Below are positions 1-3,947 of a DNA stretch of 8,024 nt, piece after piece; the first letter of the stretch is position 1, and every line of letters begins with the position of its first letter. The position numbers and the translations under genes are program-made. The stretch covers positions 579 to 8,602 of the forward strand of contig PLIQ01000340.1 of assembly GCA_003140115.1 (NCBI GenBank), given 5' to 3'. The notes below the pieces were generated by a model. The model ran no database searches, was not told the origin of the DNA, and was given only the letters and a program-made list of their open reading frames with translations. The DNA is from Actinomycetota bacterium (GTDB lineage: Bacteria; Actinomycetota; Actinomycetes; Streptosporangiales; Streptosporangiaceae).

Positions 1-2
1 GG

Positions 3-74
3 ACGCTAGCCGGGATCGCTGAGGTGGCGAAATCGGGCTGGGCCCGACCGGCAAGCGTACGCTGGGTTCTGTGA
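3..74 (+). CDS. C-terminal tail of an unidentified upstream reading frame (partial)
   Basis: The frame is open from the window edge and ends in TGA at 72-74, giving about 23 residues ending in ASVRWVL. The TGA overlaps the GTG start of the next gene in a GTGA arrangement, which is typical of translationally coupled genes in actinobacteria. Overlap and orientation are the only support. The tail is too short to assign a family, and an open stretch this short in GC-rich DNA could be chance. Confidence 0.3.
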   Translation, partial: TLAGIAEVAKSGWARPASVRWVL

Positions 75-391
75 CCGCACAGCCGGCGGAAGACCCAGCC
101 GATCCGCTGGTAATCCTGGGAAACCTCCCCAAACGAGAGCGCGAGGAGTTCCTCCGCCAGTACCACCGGGCGGTGGACGTTGCTCACGACCCCGCCGGTT
201 ACCAGCAACTGCGCCGCCTTCTCCACGTCTGGAGCCTGACCGCCGTCGCCGCCGGGCAGCCAGGCTACTACGAGGAACTTGAGGCCATACGCACTGGGAA
301 GGCGACGATGGTACCGGTCACCGACGCCATCCCGGACTGGGTCGAACGGATGGCCGCGGCCAGGAAGCGGCGACCTACCGGGCCGAACTGA
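71..391 (+). CDS. Small DUF6247-like protein, possible antitoxin-side partner
   Basis: This intact 106-residue protein starts at GTG 71 and is mostly helical and charged. It has an N-terminal DPADPLVILGNLP stretch, a REREEFLRQYHRAVD helix, a central LRRLLHVWSLTA helix and a basic C-terminus (AARKRRP). Size and pattern resemble the actinobacterial DUF6247 family, from memory of the family rather than a search. No biochemical function is established for that family to my knowledge. The next frame downstream is a broken RelE-like protein, so I infer the first gene of a two-gene toxin-antitoxin-like pair. No strong ribosome binding site precedes the GTG. The GTGA overlap with the preceding frame suggests coupled translation. 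Whether it binds DNA or the downstream product cannot be seen. Confidence 0.6.
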   Translation: MTAQPAEDPADPLVILGNLPKREREEFLRQYHRAVDVAHDPAGYQQLRRLLHVWSLTAVAAGQPGYYEELEAIRTGKATMVPVTDAIPDWVERMAAARKRRPTGPN

Positions 392-618
392 GCGGCCGGG
401 CACTGAAGCAGGTGCATGGGCTCCCGGGCGGGGCATTTGACAGCCTCATCGAGGCCCATGGCGGACGTGATCGATTATCCTGACGACCCGTTGAGGACGT
501 TCCCGACCACCGACCCCTACGTCAGGCGAGTGGAGTTGGCGACGCCGGCCTGATCACCTATTTAATAAACGACGGAACCCGTAAGGTCATCATCCTCGAC
601 ATCACCTGGGCTGGCTAG
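350..618 (+). pseudogene. Frameshifted RelE-like toxin-type gene
   Basis: A small protein of about 82 residues can be rebuilt from three pieces. The first frame (from about 361) reads TYRAELSGRALKQVHGLP and on to SLIEA at 456. After one extra base in the CCC at 455-457 the text continues from 458 as MADVIDYPDDPLRTFP to RRVE at 535. After one missing base near 536-538 it returns to the first frame as GDAGLITYLINDGTRKV to DITWAG and TAG at 616-618. The layout (early helices, YPDDP-type turn, strands ending in a short hydrophobic tail) matches small RelE/ParE-like proteins that often follow a helical partner gene in actinobacteria. The start is unclear: ATG 350 is in the DUF6247-like gene's frame and would need another one-base shift to enter the toxin frame. 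As written the product stops at 481-483. It is either a true pseudogene or an assembly error. No catalytic residues were assigned. Confidence 0.65.
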
Positions 619-620
619 CT

Positions 621-634
621 GTCCATTAATGGAC
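621..634. repeat. Perfect 14-bp palindrome GTCCATTAATGGAC
   Basis: The 14 bases equal their own reverse complement and lie 2 bp after the toxin pseudogene stop. There is no loop or T-tract, so a dimeric protein-binding site is more plausible than a terminator. No binding protein can be named. Confidence 0.6.
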
Positions 635-748
635 GACCTCAGGCGAGCATCTCGGGGTTATCTGAGACGACAATCCTCCATTGAGTCCGGCTTCGGGCCT
701 GTCCTGATCCACTCGTCGAGTACTCAGGCTGCCTCGGGCCAGTCGGTG

Positions 749-790
749 TGGCAATCCCCTGGAAGTGTCCACACTTCCAGGGGATTGCCA
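749..790. terminator. Perfect 20-bp inverted repeat between convergent units, probable bidirectional terminator
   Basis: The left arm TGGCAATCCCCTGGAAGTGT (749-768) and its exact reverse complement (771-790) are separated by CC. The hairpin starts 5 bp after the minus-strand stop at 796 and also lies downstream of the plus-strand toxin remnant, the expected place for a bidirectional terminator. There is no T-tract on either side, as is common for actinobacterial hairpin terminators. Perfect arms of this length would also fit two fused mobile-element ends. The flanking 635-748 holds no gene I can support. Confidence 0.6.
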
Positions 791-795
791 AGCGC

Positions 796-1790
796 CTACG
801 ACAGCTTCCAAAGCTTGTAGAACTGCTGGGCGTAGTCTGAGACACCTTGGTAGTTTCCTGCCGGGGTCAAAGAGGCCTGCCCGATGTTGGACTTGGTCAG
901 GATCTGAGTCGGCAGCAGCAGCGGTTCGCCAGCCGGAGACAACGAGTCGCCAACAAAGTAACGCGCCATCATGTCGGCATCGCGGAAGCCGAGGATCGGC
1001 GTTGAGAAGCCGGTCCAGGCCGTCTCGGTACCATTCCTCAGCGCGATCAGGTTGGTCTGGTCTGGCGCATTGCCGCCGATGCTGACCTTACCGAGAATTC
1101 CGGCGGCCTTGAGGGCCGCATCAACACCAAGGGAAAGGTCGCCGACCGTGTAGACGATCCAGTTAAGACTCGGGGTCCGCTCAAGCGCAGAAACGATATT
1201 GCTGGGGGTTTGAGTTCCTACATAGCTTGTCGGCTGGTTGAAATCGGTGACAGAGCAACCTGGGCATACGCTTCGCAGATCGGGCTTCCCGTGACGGTCT
1301 CGGCTAGTACCGGAATATGGTCTGTGGCGGCCAGCTTAAGCGGTGCGCTCAGAGTCGCTACATCGGTACCGGAGAAGAGGATCATGTCTGGCTTCAGGAG
1401 AATCGCCTGCATCATGGTCTGCGCAGGAGCCTCGGGGGTTGTGCCCTCGACGAGGCGGACGACTCGCCAGCCAAGTGCCTTGGCGGCTGCCGCCATGGCC
1501 GTGTCCTTCAGTAGCGCGACAGGCGTCGGCGTACCGACGATGACGATAAACTCACCGGTCGGCGGCTTCTTGGTCAATGGGGTGGTGATTCCGATGAGCG
1601 TCGGGTTCTTGAGTGCAGCGTCGACAACCTTCGCCGCTGCGGAGGCGTTGTAGGAAGAGGCCACGCCGACGGTGCCCGCGCTGGCATTGCCGCCGGAACC
1701 GGAACTGCCACTGCCGCTACTGCTGCACGCGGAGAGAGCAAGACTGCCAGCCACTGCCAACGTCAGCAGGGCGATACGCAACTTGTGCAT
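796..1790 (-). pseudogene. Frameshifted sugar-type ABC substrate-binding lipoprotein
   Basis: The product would be an extracytoplasmic, lipid-anchored binding protein of a sugar-type ABC importer, about 331 residues, the usual size for the type 1 periplasmic binding protein class. From ATG 1790 the N-terminus MHKLRIALLTLAVAGSLALSAC is a lipoprotein signal with lipobox LSAC and lipidated Cys22, followed by a Ser/Gly linker. The first lobe includes GWRVVRLVEGTTPEAPAQTM and DMILFSGTD. After Gln177, near 1255-1262, one base is missing and the frame stops at 1218. Reading on in the shifted frame restores the second lobe, with TQTPSNIVSALE, GVDAALKAAGILGKVSIGGN, ILGFRDADMMARYFVG and FYKLWKLS, ending in TAG at 798-796. 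The frame is open upstream to 1970, but ATG 1790 with AGGA just before it fits the signal peptide. The substrate is unknown. The rest of the transporter is missing or truncated. Confidence 0.8.
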
Positions 1791-1938
1791 TTGGATTCCT
1801 AGTTTCTTGGCTACGGTGCGATGGAGTGGGGAGGAAGGCGAGGTTGGCGCCTTCTTCGGGACATCGGCCAACGGCTCTGCGGCCCTGAGCCGGGTGATTG
1901 GCTTTTCCTTCTTCTGCGTATCGCTCGTGCTGCCAGGG

Positions 1939-2082
1939 CTACGGCCCGGACCCAGTAAGCCCGGCTGCACCGACGATCTCGCCCGCGCGCACCGACAGGT
2001 CGATGCCGTCCAGAGCCTTCTGGCCTCCAGAGGGCTTGGAGAGGCTTCGCGCGTCCATCAGCACGGGAGTACTCAAGGTCAC
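1939..2082 (-). pseudogene. N-terminal remnant of a sugar ABC importer ATPase, cut at Walker A
   Basis: Reading leftwards from GTG 2082 (ATG 2058 is an in-frame alternative), a 47-residue frame contains RSLSKPSGGQKALDGIDLSV and RAGEIVGAAGLTGSG, then stops at TAG 1941-1939. This is the lead-in to a nucleotide-binding domain up to the P-loop. A one-base shift inside the P-loop gives GLTGSGRS, the form typical of the second ATPase domain of RbsA/MglA-type sugar importers. The Q-loop, signature, Walker B and H-loop are absent. The following 150 bp carry unrelated text rich in Lys and Pro codons that runs in frame into the binding-protein gene. The gene has therefore lost nearly all its ATPase, and no permease gene is present, which suggests an internal deletion. 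It cannot hydrolyse ATP as written. GAGG overlaps the putative start, so TTG 2076 is also possible. Confidence 0.65.
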
Positions 2083-2099
2083 CTCGCTAGTCGATGATA

Positions 2100-2128
2100 A
2101 CTATAATCATAGATTGAGTCTATGACAA
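2100..2128 (-). promoter_or_regulatory. Sigma70-type promoter with operator-like repeat for the ABC remnant genes
   Basis: On the minus strand TTGTCA (2128-2123) and TATAGT (2105-2100) are separated by exactly 17 bp, a near-consensus housekeeping promoter about 18 bp upstream of the GTG at 2082. The spacer holds an inverted repeat at 2107-2125 (7-bp arms TCATAGA and TCTATGA, 5-bp centre), a plausible repressor operator, since a dimer there would block polymerase. Confidence 0.65.
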
Positions 2129-2132
2129 TCGT

Positions 2133-2142
2133 ATTCATGAAT
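2133..2142. repeat. 10-bp palindrome ATTCATGAAT upstream of the -35
   Basis: A perfect palindrome 4 bp upstream of the -35 element at 2123-2128. It could be an activator or secondary repressor site. Ten bases is short enough to be chance. Confidence 0.3.
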
Positions 2143-2207
2143 CTTTTTGGCGAGGCTTCGATCGGCGCCAACGGACCGTGTGGCGCGGGGGGTTGGCGGG
2201 GGGCGCC

Positions 2208-2233
2208 GGCGAGGAGTGGCGGCGAGGAGTGGC
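2208..2233. repeat. 13-bp tandem duplication in the 2143-2311 gap
   Basis: GGCGAGGAGTGGC occurs twice back to back at 2208-2220 and 2221-2233. It lies in the intergenic stretch between the NTF2-like gene stop and the ABC-remnant promoter, in which I see no gene. It is probably replication slippage. Confidence 0.6.
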
Positions 2234-2311
2234 GGTAACGCCGGCCGCAGGGTCAGCAATCCTCGGTCGGCAAACCCGGGTGCTCGGGTCATGGACCTTC
2301 GAAGCAGGGCG

Positions 2312-3142
2312 TTACCAGGGGACGCCTGGGACGCAGATGCGTGCGGCGTAGCGGGCAATAAGGCCGGCCTGGTCGAGCGTCACACTCGACATGAACGTTG
2401 ACGTCAGCCCGCCGGGAAGGCCGGTAACACAGCCGTCCAGCATGGCATGGCAGCCGTGCCCGCAGCTCGCCAGCCTGTCCGTGCGATGTCGTGCCGAGTT
2501 CGTTCCCCGGGCATCAAATACCGCCTTGATGGCGGTGCGGCCCTGCACGGTGATGCGGTCCGAGCTCTCGTCGCGTGGAGGGATGCTGTAGATCGCGTCT
2601 TCGGCAAAGCACGCGGCAGCGGAAGCCGCGCGGCCCGCCTCGAGTTCCTGGAGGTAACGAAGGGCGATACGGGCCCTGTCCCCGTCCAGCCTGGGGCGGC
2701 CATCCCGAGCGGGCGGTTGATCAGGGACATGCGCGTGCCGGAAGACGGTGAGGCGAGAAACGCTCGGGCCAGGGGAGATTACGGCCATGGCGGACGCGGA
2801 TGTCCGCGGTGATCCGTCAGCCGGATTCAGTTCGAGGAACTCGCCGTAGACCCGGTCGCCGTGCGCCGCCAGGAATACCGGCCGCCATGCCCCGAACTCT
2901 CGCCGGTCGCCGACGAGCGCCTGAGCTGCCTGCGATCCGGAACTCTGCTGACGGCCGGCGCGCTCACTGCCAGCGGTGGGCGGCAAGGCCACCAGCGCCT
3001 CTGGGCTGAGGAGGGTGGAGGGCCGGTCCCGCAGGGCCACCAGCAGTTCAGGGGATACCGGGCCAGCCGCGCCGGCCGGCGCAGCACACGAGTCGCTGGT
3101 TGGCACGTGTTGTTCACCGGTTCGCGGAGTACCTGATTTCAT
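2312..3142 (-). CDS. NTF2/SnoaL-like protein, possibly with two domains
   Basis: This 276-residue protein starts at ATG 3142 and stops with TAA at 2314-2312. Residues about 152-276 form a recognisable SnoaL/NTF2-like alpha+beta cone domain: opening helix RIALRYLQELEAGRA, then CFAEDAIYSIPP, RITVQGRTAIKAVF and a C-terminal strand region. The family contains small polyketide cyclases, isomerases and dehydratases, and also binding proteins without enzyme activity. Residues about 75-145 (FGAWRPVFLAAHGDRVYGEF to SRLTVFRHAHVPDQPP) look like the second half of another such domain, so the protein may be a tandem or partly degenerate duplication. Typical single-domain members have about 120-150 residues. 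GTG 3106 is an alternative start. ATG 3142 is preferred because TATAAT ends 7 bp upstream, which would give a leaderless transcript. It is divergent from the dehydrogenase gene, so both may act on one substrate, which is unknown. Confidence 0.6.
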   Translation of the reverse strand: MKSGTPRTGEQHVPTSDSCAAPAGAAGPVSPELLVALRDRPSTLLSPEALVALPPTAGSERAGRQQSSGSQAAQALVGDRREFGAWRPVFLAAHGDRVYGEFLELNPADGSPRTSASAMAVISPGPSVSRLTVFRHAHVPDQPPARDGRPRLDGDRARIALRYLQELEAGRAASAAACFAEDAIYSIPPRDESSDRITVQGRTAIKAVFDARGTNSARHRTDRLASCGHGCHAMLDGCVTGLPGGLTSTFMSSVTLDQAGLIARYAARICVPGVPW

Positions 3143-3149
3143 AATGATG

Positions 3150-3157
3150 ATTATACT
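3150..3157. promoter_or_regulatory. Overlapping -10 elements of divergent promoters
   Basis: On the minus strand TATAAT (3155-3150) lies 7 bp before ATG 3142, so the NTF2-like mRNA would begin at or next to its start codon. On the plus strand TATACT (3152-3157) precedes the dehydrogenase ribosome binding site by 8 bp. The two hexamers share four base pairs, so polymerase could use only one at a time. No good -35 is seen for either. ATAAT-GATG-ATTAT at 3141-3154 is a short inverted repeat that could bind a regulator. Confidence 0.45.
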
Positions 3158-3165
3158 GCTATGAC

Positions 3166-3173
3166 GAGGAGGT
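3166..3173 (+). promoter_or_regulatory. Strong ribosome binding site of the dehydrogenase gene
   Basis: GAGGAGGT sits 4 bp before ATG 3178 and fixes that start over the in-frame ATG two codons later. Confidence 0.8.
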
Positions 3174-3177
3174 CCTG

Positions 3178-3939
3178 ATGACGATGTTCGACCTGACGGG
3201 AAAAGTAGCCGTGGTGACAGGCGGCGGCAGCGGCCTAGGCGCTGCCTCTGCCGCGGCACTGGCCAGTCACGGAGCAACGGTCGTGGTACTGGACTGTGAT
3301 CGGGACGCCGCCGAGGAGACAGCACTCACGCTGGGTCATGACTCCTTCGGACTGACCTGCGACGTCTCAGATTACGAGCAGGTTCAATCTGCGTTCGCCG
3401 CCGTCGCCCAGCGATGCGGGTACGTCTCCGTTCTGCACAACAACGCCGGCGTCTCCTTCAACGGGCGGGGGGACGCGCCGCCGGATGAGCTCGAGCTCGA
3501 CATGTGGACACACATCCTCGGCATCAACTTGACCGGCACTTTCTTGTGCACCAAGTTCGCCCTGCCCCTCATGGCCACCGGTCGCGGCGGAAGCGTGATT
3601 AATATGGCCTCGATCGCCGGCCCGTGGGTTGGCACCCGCAACACCGCCTACGCGGCCTCCAAGGGCGGGATCGTAGCCATGACGAAGTCCTTGGCCGTCA
3701 CGCATGGCCCCGTCGGCATTCGGGCCAATGCCATCTGCCCAGGGTCCATGAACACGCGCATGGCGGCACACGTCAAGGCGACTCCTGAGGAATATCAGCG
3801 TTTCGTCGCCGCCGTCCCGGTCGGTCGCATGGGAGAGCCGAGCGACCTGGAGGGGCTGGTCGTGTACCTCGCGTCCGATGAATCCAGCTTCTTCACCGGC
3901 AACATCATGACCCTCGACGGAGCACTGACCCTCGTCTGA
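3178..3939 (+). CDS. Classical short-chain dehydrogenase/reductase (SDR)
   Basis: This intact 253-residue protein has the usual length of a cytosolic NAD(P)-dependent oxidoreductase acting on a hydroxyl or keto group. Motifs in order are the cofactor loop TGGGSGLG (14-21), acidic Asp39 at the end of the second strand (VVVLD, which favours NAD(H) over NADP(H)), CDV (61-63) and NNAG (88-91). The catalytic tetrad is Asn117, Ser145, Tyr158 and Lys162 (YAASK). PG follows at 188-189, and the C-terminal part (ASDESSFFTGNIMTLDGA) is typical of the family. All key residues are present, so it should be active. The substrate cannot be deduced, and closeness to LinC- or levodione reductase-like SDRs is only an impression. 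It is divergent from the NTF2-like gene and ends 8 bp from the convergent permease gene, with no obvious terminator in between. Confidence 0.93.
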   Translation: MTMFDLTGKVAVVTGGGSGLGAASAAALASHGATVVVLDCDRDAAEETALTLGHDSFGLTCDVSDYEQVQSAFAAVAQRCGYVSVLHNNAGVSFNGRGDAPPDELELDMWTHILGINLTGTFLCTKFALPLMATGRGGSVINMASIAGPWVGTRNTAYAASKGGIVAMTKSLAVTHGPVGIRANAICPGSMNTRMAAHVKATPEEYQRFVAAVPVGRMGEPSDLEGLVVYLASDESSFFTGNIMTLDGALTLV

Positions 3940-3947
3940 CCCTGGCC

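Noticed and set aside
1..1300. All frameshifts explained as sequencing errors
   Set aside because: The 4.7 kb from 3178 to 7836 contains four long genes with no frameshift, so a uniform error rate does not fit. Errors at single sites cannot be excluded without reads.
1210..1653. Open frame of 147 codons on the plus strand
   Set aside because: Antisense to the binding-protein gene, which has a lipobox and family motifs. No ribosome binding site or domain supports the plus-strand frame.
2315..2329. CCAGG-GGACG-CCTGG hairpin at the NTF2-like gene end
   Set aside because: Only 5-bp arms lying inside the last codons, no T-tract, too weak to call a terminator.
2447..3009. Several overlapping plus-strand frames
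   Set aside because: All are shadows of the NTF2-like gene, with Arg/Pro/Ala-rich content and no motif.
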